Below, piece by piece: positions 15,345 through 22,810 of a stretch of DNA of 37,125 nucleotides. The stretch's first letter is position 1; every line of letters begins with the position of its first letter. A model generated the notes under the pieces. The model ran no database searches, was not told the DNA's origin, and saw only the letters and a list, made by a program, of their open reading frames with translations. This DNA comes from Myxococcales bacterium (lineage in GTDB: Bacteria > Myxococcota_A > Bradymonadia > UBA7976 > UBA1532). The stretch spans positions 1 to 37,125 of the forward strand of contig SHZC01000027.1 of the NCBI GenBank assembly GCA_009692505.1, written 5' to 3'. The position numbers were made by a program, and so were the translations under genes.

Positions 15345-16514
15345 TCAGTCCTCGGGCAGCTCGCCGACGCCGATCTTCTCGTAGATCATGTCTTCGACGG
15401 TCTTGCGGGCGATGCCCCAGAGGGCCTCACGGTCTCGGCAACGGCCGAAGAGGCCCAGCGGTACGCGGAAGCCACCCTTATTGCGCCGGCCCCCCCCGAA
15501 GTGACGCCCCGTGGAGTCCGCCCCGAGGAGCGTCTTGAGGAATGCGTCCGGATCGATGGTGTGGCTGACCGTCCGCAGGGAGCCGTCGACGACGTCGCCG
15601 TTGACGATCCCGAAGACGACGGAGGTCTCGACCCCCTCGTGGCGCAGGAGGAAGTCGGCGGCTTGACCGATGCCGTCCCGATCCTCCTCGCGGACGAACC
15701 CGACGCCGGCGAGCAGGAACGTGCCCCGGATCTGCTTATTGTTCAGGCCGCGCTGGATGATCTCCATCGTGCGCGCCGTGACCGACTGCTTGCTGACGAT
15801 CCGCAGGAGATCCCCGTCGATGAACTGCCGGAGGTAAGCGGCGGCGCGGAAGTCTATGGGCTGGGCGAGGAGGAAGTTGTCGGTGTCCGTGCGGATCCCA
15901 TGCATGAGCGCGGTCGCGAGGCGCGCGTCCTCGGCGCTGCTGGAGCGGAGGCCAAACGGCGAGTGCTCAAGGTACTCGGCGTAGAGGCTGCTTGTGGCCC
16001 CGGCGTCCTCGCGGATGTCGACGAAGGAGGCCTCGACCGCCCCGACAACCTTGTGATGATCGACAAAGGTGAGCACCGGCGGCGCGTGGGCGAGTCGAAC
16101 CGGGAGATGGGGCGTTTGGGTGTCGACGAAGGCGAGGTTGTCGAAGGCCGTCAGATCCATGCCTTCGCGGTACTGGCGGAGATCAGCGTCAAGGCTCTTG
16201 ACGAGGGCGCGGTTCTCCGGGTGGCTGATCTCGTCGAAGAAGAGGATCGTGCACTCGATGTCGAAGGCGCGCGCGAGGTGGCGCTGCGCGATGGCGCTGC
16301 CAATGCTGTCGGGATCAGGGTGGCCCTTGATCACGATCAGGAGGTTCGAGCCCCGCGCGGACTCAAGGCTCTCCAAGAGCTCGGCCACTCGACCGTGGCT
16401 CTCGCCGGAGAGCCCATTCGACGAGCCGTTCGAGTGCTCGTGCACCCGATCCAAAGGGTTCAGTACCCCGTGTTCGCCCGTGACAGTGGGCTTGCGGACG
16501 GTCAAGATCGGCAT
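15345..16514 (-). CDS. DHH/DHHA1 family phosphoesterase
   Basis: A 389-aa protein of the DHH superfamily, related to NrnA-like oligoribonuclease/pAp phosphatases. Visible metal-binding motifs are GHPDPDSIGS (64-73), VDTQ (130-133) and VDHH (151-154). The C-terminal DHHA1 substrate domain ends with GRHFGGGRRNKGGFRVPLG, a GGGR variant in place of the more usual GGH. These enzymes use two Mn ions to cleave nanoRNA, pAp or cyclic dinucleotides. About 50 low-complexity N-terminal residues precede the domain. ATG16514 has TTGGAG upstream; the frame continues to 16592 without better support. It is the last gene of the PHP-ferredoxin-folE-SDR group. Substrate is not determinable. Confidence 0.87.
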   Translation of the reverse strand: MPILTVRKPTVTGEHGVLNPLDRVHEHSNGSSNGLSGESHGRVAELLESLESARGSNLLIVIKGHPDPDSIGSAIAQRHLARAFDIECTILFFDEISHPENRALVKSLDADLRQYREGMDLTAFDNLAFVDTQTPHLPVRLAHAPPVLTFVDHHKVVGAVEASFVDIREDAGATSSLYAEYLEHSPFGLRSSSAEDARLATALMHGIRTDTDNFLLAQPIDFRAAAYLRQFIDGDLLRIVSKQSVTARTMEIIQRGLNNKQIRGTFLLAGVGFVREEDRDGIGQAADFLLRHEGVETSVVFGIVNGDVVDGSLRTVSHTIDPDAFLKTLLGADSTGRHFGGGRRNKGGFRVPLGLFGRCRDREALWGIARKTVEDMIYEKIGVGELPED

Positions 16515-16601
16515 CCTACGTCTCCAAAAGCTGCGGGACTCAAGCGGCGCGCACGGTAACGAGGGCTTCATCGGCGCGCAAGGCGAGGACATGAACTCGT
16601 A

Positions 16602-17288
16602 TCACCCGAACATGTCCACGCAGGAGCCCGAGACTGCGGCGGGCGCAGATACCAGGCAATTGATCATTTCGGCCACGTCCTCGGGGCTCATCTCCGGGGA
16701 GAAGCCGCTGCCGCGCAACATCTCGGTGTCGACGCTGCCCGGGCAGAGCGCGGTCACGATGACGCCGTAGCCTTTGACTTCGAGGGCGAGGGCGCGGGTG
16801 AGCGCGAGCAGTCCAGCCTTGCTGGCGCCATAGGCCGCGAGGCCCGGGCTCGCCAGGGTCGCGCTGATGCTGGAGACGTTGACGATCCGCCCCCGACCCC
16901 GCGCTCGCATGCTCGGGACCACGCAGCGGGCGAAGACGAACGGCGCCGTGAGGTTGACGGCCAGGACCGCGTCCCAGTCTGCTTGGACGTGACCTTCGAC
17001 GAGGTGCCTCACGACGATGCCGGCGTTGTTGATCAGTACGTCGACCGGGCCGAGCGCGGCGACGACCTTCGCGTGGGCGGCCTCGATCTCGGCTGCGTGC
17101 TGGAGGTCGGCTACGACAGGCAAAGCACCGGTCTCTTTGGCCACGGCTTCAAGCTGGGTCCGGGTGCGGGCGACGATCGCGACCCGATGACCGAGGGCAG
17201 CGAAGCGCCTGGCCACGGCCGCGCCGATCCCGCGCCCGCCTCCCGTGATGAGGACGACCGATGGCATGGCCTCAGCTGCGGGGGGCAT
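16602..17288 (-). CDS. short-chain dehydrogenase/reductase
   Basis: A classical SDR of about 221-228 aa with the TGGGRGIG nucleotide-binding motif near the N-terminus, NNAG, the catalytic Ser (VSSIS), YGASK (Tyr-x3-Lys) and CPGSVDTEM. A basic residue after the first beta-alpha unit (VARTRTQ) suggests NADPH preference. The substrate is unknown; placement straight after a GTP cyclohydrolase gene makes a pterin reductase conceivable. Three in-frame ATGs lie at 17312, 17288 and 17267, the last two each preceded by GAGGCC. I chose 17288 because it lies just after the folE stop. The 17267 start would give the more usual SDR N-terminus. Confidence 0.88.
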   Translation of the reverse strand: MPPAAEAMPSVVLITGGGRGIGAAVARRFAALGHRVAIVARTRTQLEAVAKETGALPVVADLQHAAEIEAAHAKVVAALGPVDVLINNAGIVVRHLVEGHVQADWDAVLAVNLTAPFVFARCVVPSMRARGRGRIVNVSSISATLASPGLAAYGASKAGLLALTRALALEVKGYGVIVTALCPGSVDTEMLRGSGFSPEMSPEDVAEMINCLVSAPAAVSGSCVDMFG

Positions 17289-17292
17289 GGCC

Positions 17293-17883
17293 TCAGCCGC
17301 GTGCGGCGGCATAATCAACCGGCGGTAAGACATCGAAGCGGCCCTCGAGCGTGCCGATAAAGGCGCGGGTGCAGAGCCTTGCCCCGCGTGGCTCGTGCCC
17401 CTGGAGGCTGAGGCAGAGGTGCTCGGCCTCCACCGCGCACGCCGCGCCTCGCGCGTCCAAGTGCACCATGAGCGCGTCGACGAGGTTCTGAGTCAGGTCT
17501 TCCTGCAGGACGAGCCGCCTCGAGAGGCACTCCAGGAGCCTCTCGAGGCGTCCGAGCCCGACGATGAAGGCTCCCGGGTCGTACGCGAGGTGGACCACGC
17601 CGTGGTAGGGCAGGAGGTGGTGGGGGCAGACGCCGTGGAAGGGGAGGCCCGTGAGCGTGATGACGGCTGAACCTCGGTTCGGCAGGCGGTCTCTTAGGAT
17701 CTCCGCATGGTCCTGATTACGACCCGAGAGCAGGTTCGTCGCAAGTAGATGGGCCACGCGCCGCGGCGTCTCGGCGAGGTCACCTTCGGGGGCAAATCCG
17801 AGAGCCATGAGCAGCGCGGCGACAGCCTCTTCGACGGGCGACACGGCGTTAGACCGAGCTCGTGATGGGCTGGCCGGCCTCAT
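17293..17883 (-). CDS. folE: GTP cyclohydrolase I, divergent
   Basis: GTP cyclohydrolase I makes 7,8-dihydroneopterin triphosphate for folate and related pterins. The zinc site is kept: Cys and His in CPHHLLPYHG and Cys in EHLCLSLQG, and FIVGLGRLERL and LQEDLTQNL match the active-site helices. It is short (196 aa) and differs at sites usually fixed: CEHH is CPHH, GLSK is GLGR, and the RG after the HxC motif is QG. Activity on GTP is likely but less certain than for a standard FolE. ATG17883 overlaps the upstream gene by 35 bases with no clear Shine-Dalgarno; GTG17844 is an alternative. Gene order is ferredoxin-like, folE, SDR, DHH. Confidence 0.82.
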   Translation of the reverse strand: MRPASPSRARSNAVSPVEEAVAALLMALGFAPEGDLAETPRRVAHLLATNLLSGRNQDHAEILRDRLPNRGSAVITLTGLPFHGVCPHHLLPYHGVVHLAYDPGAFIVGLGRLERLLECLSRRLVLQEDLTQNLVDALMVHLDARGAACAVEAEHLCLSLQGHEPRGARLCTRAFIGTLEGRFDVLPPVDYAAARG

Positions 17884-18187
17884 AGATCAGCACGCAGCTC
17901 TTAGGCAAGGTGTGGACAACGAGCCCTTCGACCACGCGCTGGCAGCACGCCCGGCCCCACTCGCCCTCCGTCTGCTCCGGCAGGCTGAACTCGAAGTGGC
18001 AGCAGCCGATCGTGTCGTTGAAGCAGAACCGACTCCAGTCGCAGGTCATGCGCCCCAGCTCAAACTGGATGTACTGAAACGCCCGGATGAGCGGGATGTC
18101 GTCGGGCACCTCGAAGGGCATGCCCGCGACGATGATCTCCACGTATCGCGTGATCTCGCCGTAGATCGCCTTGTTCGGTCCAAGCAC
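17849..18187 (-). CDS. small 2Fe-2S ferredoxin-like (beta-grasp) protein
   Basis: The 112-aa protein has a beta-grasp ferredoxin outline: a first hairpin (YVEIIVAGMPFEVPDDIPLI), a helix, a cysteine-bearing loop and a closing ACCQRVVEGLVVHT strand like the ACxxxVxxGMxVxT of 2Fe-2S proteins. Cysteines are at 49, 55, 62, 63, 81, 82 and 98, so four ligands are available, but the spacing C-x5-C-x6-CC...CC is not the standard C-x4/5-C-x2-C. It may bind an atypical cluster or have another Cys use. The start is GTG with AAGGA upstream. It sits between the PHP and folE genes (3-base and overlapping junctions), suggesting electron supply within that operon. Confidence 0.6.
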   Translation of the reverse strand: MLGPNKAIYGEITRYVEIIVAGMPFEVPDDIPLIRAFQYIQFELGRMTCDWSRFCFNDTIGCCHFEFSLPEQTEGEWGRACCQRVVEGLVVHTLPKSCVLIYEAGQPITSSV

Positions 18188-18190
18188 CCG

Positions 18191-19120
18191 TCAGGATCCT
18201 TTCGATGCGCCGGACCATCGTAGCACCGATCGCCGCTCACGGAGGGCTTCGAGACCTTTGCGCGAGATGCCGAAGGCCCCGGGCAAGTTTGGGCCGCTCG
18301 GTGAGTGGAAGTCCGCGCCGCCCGAGATGAGGAGGCCGTAGAGCTTACAAAACCCGAGGTAGCGGTCACGCGCATCGCCGTCGTGGGCCGGGTGCATGAC
18401 CTCGAGGCCGTCGAGGCCGGCGTCGACCAGGCCTCGGATCTGGTCATCCATATCGTCGACGCCCGGGTGCGCGAGGACCGCGACGCCACCTGCCGTGTGG
18501 ATGAGCGCGATGGCGTCCGTCGCCTCGTAGCGACCCGCTGGAAGATAAGCGGGGGCGTCTCGACCGAGGAAGCGATCGAAGGCCTCCTGGAAGGTCTTCA
18601 CGTGACCCGCGGCGATGAGGGCGGAGGCGAGGTGCGGGCGGCCGACGTTGGCCCCTCCGGCCGCCTCGAGCACTGCGTCGACGTCGATGCTCGCGCCTAC
18701 AGCCGCGAGGCGTCGCCCGATCTCTCGCAAGCGATCGACCCGACCCGTCGAGAGCACGTGTAGCTGCGCCAAAAGGGCCGTGCAGGAGACGTCCACGAAG
18801 AGGCCCAAGACGTGGACCTCCTTGCGGGCAAACGCGCTCACCTCTACCCCGGCGACAAGCTCCATACCCAGCTCCGTCGCGGCGATGGTGGCATTGGCGA
18901 CGCCGGCGACGGTGTCGTGGTCCGTCAACGCGAGGACCTCGACACCGACGGAGAATGCGAGCTCGACGAGGGCTCGCGGAGACAAGGCGCCGTCGCTGCA
19001 CGTCGAGTGGGCGTGGAGATCGACCTTCCATTCGGCGCGCCTGGGAGACGAATGAGGCGACGAATCAGACGACGCGGGAGGCGACGAATGACGCGAAGAG
19101 GCTGGCCTCGGCGGGTGCAT
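18191..19120 (-). CDS. PHP domain phosphoesterase, RNase AM/YciV-like
   Basis: A 309-aa PHP-domain hydrolase with metal motifs DLHAHSTCSDG (34-44), LTDHDT (65-70), GVEVSA, AHPG and GGADFHS near the C-terminus. Its length and layout, with an inserted helical domain (about 110-195), match the YciV/TrpH type, which in E. coli acts as RNase AM and as a 3',5'-nucleotide bisphosphate phosphatase. The first 28 residues are Ser/Pro-rich and may be an artefact of the start; no strong Shine-Dalgarno is seen. It is the first gene of the operon ending in a DHH phosphoesterase, so both may degrade short RNA or bisphosphate nucleotides. It diverges from bcp across 44 bases. Confidence 0.86.
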   Translation of the reverse strand: MHPPRPASSRHSSPPASSDSSPHSSPRRAEWKVDLHAHSTCSDGALSPRALVELAFSVGVEVLALTDHDTVAGVANATIAATELGMELVAGVEVSAFARKEVHVLGLFVDVSCTALLAQLHVLSTGRVDRLREIGRRLAAVGASIDVDAVLEAAGGANVGRPHLASALIAAGHVKTFQEAFDRFLGRDAPAYLPAGRYEATDAIALIHTAGGVAVLAHPGVDDMDDQIRGLVDAGLDGLEVMHPAHDGDARDRYLGFCKLYGLLISGGADFHSPSGPNLPGAFGISRKGLEALRERRSVLRWSGASKGS

Positions 19121-19164
19121 CTGAACTATCGCTCGGCTTTCATCGACGCTGTTGGAGGCAAGTG

Positions 19165-19683
19165 ATGTCGGACCTCGTTATCAGACCCCAGGTGGGCAGC
19201 CCCCTGGCGGGGGGACTCCAGGTGGGCGACCTCGCCCCGGACTTCGACCTTCTTACTGATCCTTTGGGGCACGGCTCGCTCTCGGCGCTCGCCGGCCAGC
19301 GGGTCGTCTTGTACTTCTACCCCCGAGACGCGACCCCTGGATGCACGACGGAGGCTTGTGACTTCCGGGATCGAATCGAGACGTTGACGAAGAGCGGCGT
19401 CGTCCTGCTCGGTGTCAGTCGGGACTCGTTGAAGTCCCACGCGACCTTCCGGGCGAAGCAGGGCTTGCCCTTCCCGCTGATCTCGGATCCCGATGCCGCG
19501 CTGCACCAGAAGTACGGCGCGTGGGGAGAGAAGGTCCTCTACGGGAAGCGGTCGATCGGACCCATCCGAACGACGGTCCTCATCGGCGCGAACGGGCGGG
19601 TCCTGAGCTACTTTCGACCCGTGAAGGTCAAGGGTCATGTCGACGAGGTGCTCGGGGCGATCGCGTCCGGATCGAAGGACTGA
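19165..19683 (+). CDS. bcp: peroxiredoxin, Bcp/PrxQ type
   Basis: A thiol peroxidase of 172 aa that reduces hydrogen peroxide and organic hydroperoxides. It has the thioredoxin-fold opening GDLAPDFDLLTD, the active site YPRDATPGCTTEACDFRD with peroxidatic Cys and a second Cys five residues on (the usual PrxQ resolving Cys), VSRDSLKSH, and the KYGAWGEK-YGK-IRTTVLIG blocks. GGAGG at 19154-19158 supports ATG19165; the longer open frame is antisense to the PHP gene. About 20 residues precede the usual start of the domain. The 3' end overlaps the convergent small gene by 49 bases. Confidence 0.95.
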   Translation: MSDLVIRPQVGSPLAGGLQVGDLAPDFDLLTDPLGHGSLSALAGQRVVLYFYPRDATPGCTTEACDFRDRIETLTKSGVVLLGVSRDSLKSHATFRAKQGLPFPLISDPDAALHQKYGAWGEKVLYGKRSIGPIRTTVLIGANGRVLSYFRPVKVKGHVDEVLGAIASGSKD

Positions 19684-19991
19684 GAGGCGACGTCGTTCCA
19701 CGGGCCATCGCCTACCCAGATGTGGGTGACCTTCGGGCCGCGGGTCGTGTGGGAGAGGTCGAAGGTCACGAGCATGCCGGCCTTGAGCGCGTCCGGGCGT
19801 AGGACCGAGCCTTTGACGACCAGGTTGCCGCAGTCAAAAGGAAGGCTCCGGCCGTCGCGCGTGAGGACCTGTCCCCGGTCGCGGCTCGGCTCGATGGACT
19901 GGATCTTCCCCTCGAAGCGGGCCTGAAGGGACCTCAGGACCTCCTCGTCGGTCTCGCCTTTGACGGTGGGTTTCGCGTCGTGACCTTGCAC
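19635..19991 (-). CDS. hypothetical small protein, possible cold-shock/OB-like fold
   Basis: A 118-aa protein from GTG19991, chosen because GGAAGG stands about seven bases upstream; the open frame continues to 20093 but that would overlap def on the other strand. Residues about 27-95 read as an OB-like barrel: GKIQSIEPSRDRGQVLTRDG, then VLRPDALKAGMLVTFDLSHTTRGPKVTHIWV. Strand order and the late G-x-x-V-x-F strand recall cold-shock domains, but the aromatic RNA-binding motifs are missing. The tail is Ser/Thr/Pro-rich. It runs into the bcp 3' end on the opposite strand. No function is assigned. Confidence 0.6.
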   Translation of the reverse strand: MQGHDAKPTVKGETDEEVLRSLQARFEGKIQSIEPSRDRGQVLTRDGRSLPFDCGNLVVKGSVLRPDALKAGMLVTFDLSHTTRGPKVTHIWVGDGPWNDVASQSFDPDAIAPSTSST

Positions 19992-20056
19992 TGTCAGCCT
20001 TCCGGGAGGGACGAACGAATAAGGACCGCATATACTCGGGGCAAGGAGGTCACACA

Positions 20057-20620
20057 ATGGCCGTACTCGAGGTGCTTTCATACCCAAACCCATTTCTGCG
20101 GAAACACGCCGAGCAGGTCATCCACTTCGATGACGCGCTCCGGCAGCTCGTGGTGGACATGACCGAGACGATGGTCGCGGAGGATGGCGTCGGGCTCGCA
20201 GCCACCCAGGTGGGCCGCGATCTCCAACTGCTGCTCGTCCACCCCACGGCGCTTGATCGGGACAGCGACCCCGACGCCCCAAATGTCGTCGTCATCAACC
20301 CGCAGTGCATCTGGCAGAGCGAGGAGGTCGCGCTCGGCGAGGAGGGCTGCTTGTCGTTCCCAGGGGTCTTCACGCAGGTCAGGCGGCCTGTGGCGGTGCG
20401 CGTCTCAGCGGTCGATCTCGACCAGCGGCCGTTCGAGCTCGAGGGCCGCGGCTTTGGTGCGCGGGCGCTCCTGCACGAGATTGATCACCTTCGAGGCGTG
20501 GTCATGGTCGACCACCTCTCCTACCTCGCCCGTCAGCGCGCGCTGAAGAAGCTCGAGCGCAACCTCGCAGACAAGAAGGCCTCAAAGCCGGGCCGACGCG
20601 ACAAAGCCGCCGCGGTCTAA
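20057..20620 (+). CDS. def: peptide deformylase
   Basis: Peptide deformylase removes the formyl group from the initiator Met of new proteins. All three motifs are intact: GVGLAATQ (44-51), EGCLS (96-100, metal-binding Cys98) and HEIDH (140-144, two His ligands and catalytic Glu). Length (187 aa) is normal, with a Lys-rich tail (about 165-187). AAGGAGGT at 20043-20050 is a near-perfect Shine-Dalgarno. fmt, its common neighbour, is not here; it stands alone between a small convergent-type gene and nuoI, whose stop lies 13 bases from its own. Confidence 0.97.
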   Translation: MAVLEVLSYPNPFLRKHAEQVIHFDDALRQLVVDMTETMVAEDGVGLAATQVGRDLQLLLVHPTALDRDSDPDAPNVVVINPQCIWQSEEVALGEEGCLSFPGVFTQVRRPVAVRVSAVDLDQRPFELEGRGFGARALLHEIDHLRGVVMVDHLSYLARQRALKKLERNLADKKASKPGRRDKAAAV

Positions 20621-20633
20621 GCCCCGAGGCGTC

Positions 20634-21170
20634 TTACTTGCTGCTCACGGCGCAGGGCGGGCCTTCGGCGTCGGCGCGGACGGCATAGTCACGCCCGTTT
20701 CGCGCGAGGAGCTGGTCTTTGCGGACCCAGGCGGCCTCGCGGTTGTAGACGGGCGCGGCGTGCAGGCCCGTGTCCATGCGGATCGCGTCGCAGGGGCAGG
20801 CCTCTTCGCACATCCCGCAATAAATGCAGCGGAGCTCGTCGATCTCGAAGCGAACGGGGAACTTCTCCCGCCCCTGATCGTCGTGTTCACCGGCGACGAT
20901 GTGAATGCAGTCGGCCGGGCAAGCGGTCGAGCACATGAAACACGCCACGCAGCGAGGTTCACCGTCGTCGCGCTTGAGGAGGCGGTGTTGGCCGCGCCAC
21001 CGAGGGGAGTACGGGATCTTCACCTCGGGGTAGGCGATCGTGACCGTCTCCTTCTGCCCGAAGAGGTTCCGAAAGAAATGGCGCGTTGTAATCTTCAGGC
21101 CGGCCAAGATCGCGGGCACATAAATGCGATCCGCAAAGCTGTCACCGACGCGCTCCACCACCTTGGCCAT
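20634..21170 (-). CDS. nuoI: NADH-quinone oxidoreductase subunit I
   Basis: A 178-aa protein with two 4Fe-4S motifs: C74-C77-C80-C84 (CVACFMCSTACP) and C115-C118-C121-C125 (CIYCGMCEEACP). The N-terminal segment (LAGLKITTRHFFRNLFG) is the amphipathic helix typical of NuoI, and VTIAYPEVKIPYSPRWRGQHRL is its family block. In complex I it carries clusters N6a and N6b towards the quinone site. AGGAG before ATG21170 supports the start. It is unusual that no other nuo gene is adjacent: both neighbours (def and pilZ) are unrelated and on the other strand. Confidence 0.92.
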   Translation of the reverse strand: MAKVVERVGDSFADRIYVPAILAGLKITTRHFFRNLFGQKETVTIAYPEVKIPYSPRWRGQHRLLKRDDGEPRCVACFMCSTACPADCIHIVAGEHDDQGREKFPVRFEIDELRCIYCGMCEEACPCDAIRMDTGLHAAPVYNREAAWVRKDQLLARNGRDYAVRADAEGPPCAVSSK

Positions 21171-21250
21171 GCCGAACTCCTGAACAAAACAATCGCACGA
21201 GTTAGGCCCGACTCCCGGCCCGAGTCAAGCGAGGTCTCTCGATGTTTTGT

Positions 21251-21278
21251 TTGCGAATATCGTGAAAGGTGGGACAAT
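21251..21278 (+). promoter_or_regulatory. possible promoter of the PilZ gene
   Basis: TTGCGA at 21251-21256 and GACAAT at 21273-21278, each four of six matches to sigma70 consensus with a 16-base spacer, lie upstream of the PilZ gene in the 132-bp gap shared with nuoI. The region is more AT-rich than its surroundings. This is a weak, pattern-based call. Confidence 0.3.
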
Positions 21279-21302
21279 GTCGGCACACCCAAGGAGACCC
21301 CC

Positions 21303-21632
21303 ATGCAGCAACCTGATCTGGATCCGAAAAACCGCCGGGAGTTCCGACGCACCGCATTCAGTGGCAAGGCGTACTTGACCTACGACGGCCAATGTCGCTG
21401 CGAAGACGTCGTCGATGTCTCCGCCGAGGGCCTCTTTCTGAGGACCGCCGCTTCGCTGACGATCGGCAAGGCGGTGAAGGTCTTCTTGCCCCTGCCGGTC
21501 GAAGATGGCTTTCGCCTCTGCCTCCTGAAGGGTGAGGTCGTCCGCCGCGCCGAGGGCGTGGGCATCGCGTTCGTCCAGGGCGAGGTCGACACCCGCGGCC
21601 TGCTCCAGCGGTACGTCGAAGGCGCCTGCTGA
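21303..21632 (+). CDS. single-domain PilZ protein (c-di-GMP receptor)
   Basis: A 109-aa PilZ protein with both c-di-GMP-binding elements: the basic N-terminal switch NRREFRR (10-16, RxxxR type) and DVSAEGLFL (D/NxSxxG type), followed by barrel strands KAVKVFLPLPVEDG and LKGEVVRR-GVGIAFV. Such proteins alter their partner's behaviour on binding c-di-GMP, often in motility, development or polysaccharide export. AAGGAG before ATG21303 supports the start; the longer open frame is antisense to nuoI. No partner gene is adjacent. The following 257 bases (21633-21889) show no convincing gene. Confidence 0.9.
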   Translation: MQQPDLDPKNRREFRRTAFSGKAYLTYDGQCRCEDVVDVSAEGLFLRTAASLTIGKAVKVFLPLPVEDGFRLCLLKGEVVRRAEGVGIAFVQGEVDTRGLLQRYVEGAC

Positions 21633-21889
21633 AGACCCGGCCGAGGCTGGCCCTATGGCAGCACGGATGAGGGGACCGGGGCATCACTTGCCACCGCTGA
21701 CGCTGAAGGCGACTGCGCCAATCTGGATCGGCGGCGCCCGCCCGGTCGCGCCGTCGTGGAGCAGGGGCCGCCGCGTCAGGGCCTCGGGAGCCGCTCTGGG
21801 CCCACGCTTGAGGCCGTCAGCGGTCTGGGCACGCCCGTTGCGATAGGGCTTCGACGAGCCGCAATCACGCGGCGTCGGTCGGAGCCATC

Positions 21890-22717
21890 ATGCAAGTTCA
21901 CTTTTGGGGCGTCCGCGGCAGCATCGCGGTGAGCGGCCAGCCTTATGTCCGAACGGGCGGCAATACGACGTGCGTCGAGCTGCGGTGTGGTGAGGAGCGG
22001 CTGATCCTCGATGGCGGGACGGGGCTGAGGGCGCTCGGCGCGTCGCTCGGCTTCGCACCCCTACGGGCGACGCTCTTATTCTCGCATCTCCACTGGGACC
22101 ACATTCAAGGCGTGCCCTTCTTCGCCCCGGCCTTCAATCAGTCAAGTGACTTGACGATCGTCGGACTGGAGCGATCGACGGGCACGATCCGGGAGGCGCT
22201 CTCGCTCCAGATGAGGCCGCCGACCTTTCCTATCGCCTTGCCCGCCCTGGTCGGTGCGCGCCGCTTCGTCGATCTGCGCCGCGGTGAGCCCCGGGAGTTC
22301 GGGCCGTTTCGGGTGTTTCCTTTGGAGCAGGACCACCCAGACGGCGTGGTCGCGTATCGCATCGAGGCTGGCGGACGCTCGGTCGTCTTCGCGACGGACT
22401 GCGAGCATAGAGACGGGCCGGATGCCCGCCTGCGGGAGCTCGCGCTCGGGGTCGATCTGCTCATCCACGACGCCCAATATACCCGCGACGAGTACGAAGG
22501 CCGGGCCGGGCCGAGTCGAAGGGGCTGGGGCCACTCCATGATCGACGACGCGGTCCTCCTCGCCCGGCAGGCCGGCGTCGGTCGACTCTGCCTCTTTCAC
22601 CACGACCCCGCGCGAGGAGACGACGCCGTCGACGCGCTGGAGAGGGCGGCGCAGGCCGAGTGGCCGTCGACTCAGGCCGCGCGGGAGGGGGACGTCGTGT
22701 GCCTCCATGCCGCCTGA
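21890..22717 (+). CDS. metallo-beta-lactamase-fold hydrolase
   Basis: A 275-aa protein with metal motif SHLHWDHIQG (HxHxDH, 65-74), further ligand motifs QDHP, ATDCEH, HDAQY, GHSM and FHHDP. The opening FWGVRGSIAVSG...GGNTTCVEL is typical of a bacterial MBL subfamily near RNase Z, PhnP and class II cyclic-nucleotide phosphodiesterases. Two metal ions would be bound and a phosphodiester is the likely substrate, but I cannot name it. The next gene, a GAF-sigma54 activator, follows closely, and in other bacteria this subfamily is also found near sensor genes, so a link to cyclic-nucleotide signalling is possible. No clear Shine-Dalgarno is seen. Confidence 0.85.
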   Translation: MQVHFWGVRGSIAVSGQPYVRTGGNTTCVELRCGEERLILDGGTGLRALGASLGFAPLRATLLFSHLHWDHIQGVPFFAPAFNQSSDLTIVGLERSTGTIREALSLQMRPPTFPIALPALVGARRFVDLRRGEPREFGPFRVFPLEQDHPDGVVAYRIEAGGRSVVFATDCEHRDGPDARLRELALGVDLLIHDAQYTRDEYEGRAGPSRRGWGHSMIDDAVLLARQAGVGRLCLFHHDPARGDDAVDALERAAQAEWPSTQAAREGDVVCLHAA

Positions 22718-22775
22718 GACCGCGGGTGGTCGGCCCTTGTGGCCGGGGCCAGATTCGTCGAATGCTTCAACTCTC

Positions 22776-22810
22776 GATGCGATGCGATGCGATGCGATGC
22801 GATGGGATGA
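22776..22810 (+). repeat. pentanucleotide tandem repeat (GATGC)5-GATGG-GATGA
   Basis: Five exact GATGC units (22776-22800) are followed by two variants. Each unit contains an ATG, so the tract offers ATGs in all three frames; those at 22782 and 22797 are in frame with the sigma54 activator. Unit gain or loss by strand slippage would shift frame by five bases relative to any upstream start. Five or more tandem pentamers are rare outside contingency loci. Confidence 0.9.

Noticed and set aside
21655..21846. 63-codon open frame between pilZ and the MBL gene, and an antisense frame in the same gap
   Set aside because: No Shine-Dalgarno, Arg/Pro/Ala-rich composition typical of chance high-GC frames, and the antisense frame has no start codon. 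I see no gene in 21633-21889.
22776..22810. Tandem pentamers as the start of a CRISPR array
   Set aside because: Units are five bases with no spacers; this is a simple sequence repeat.
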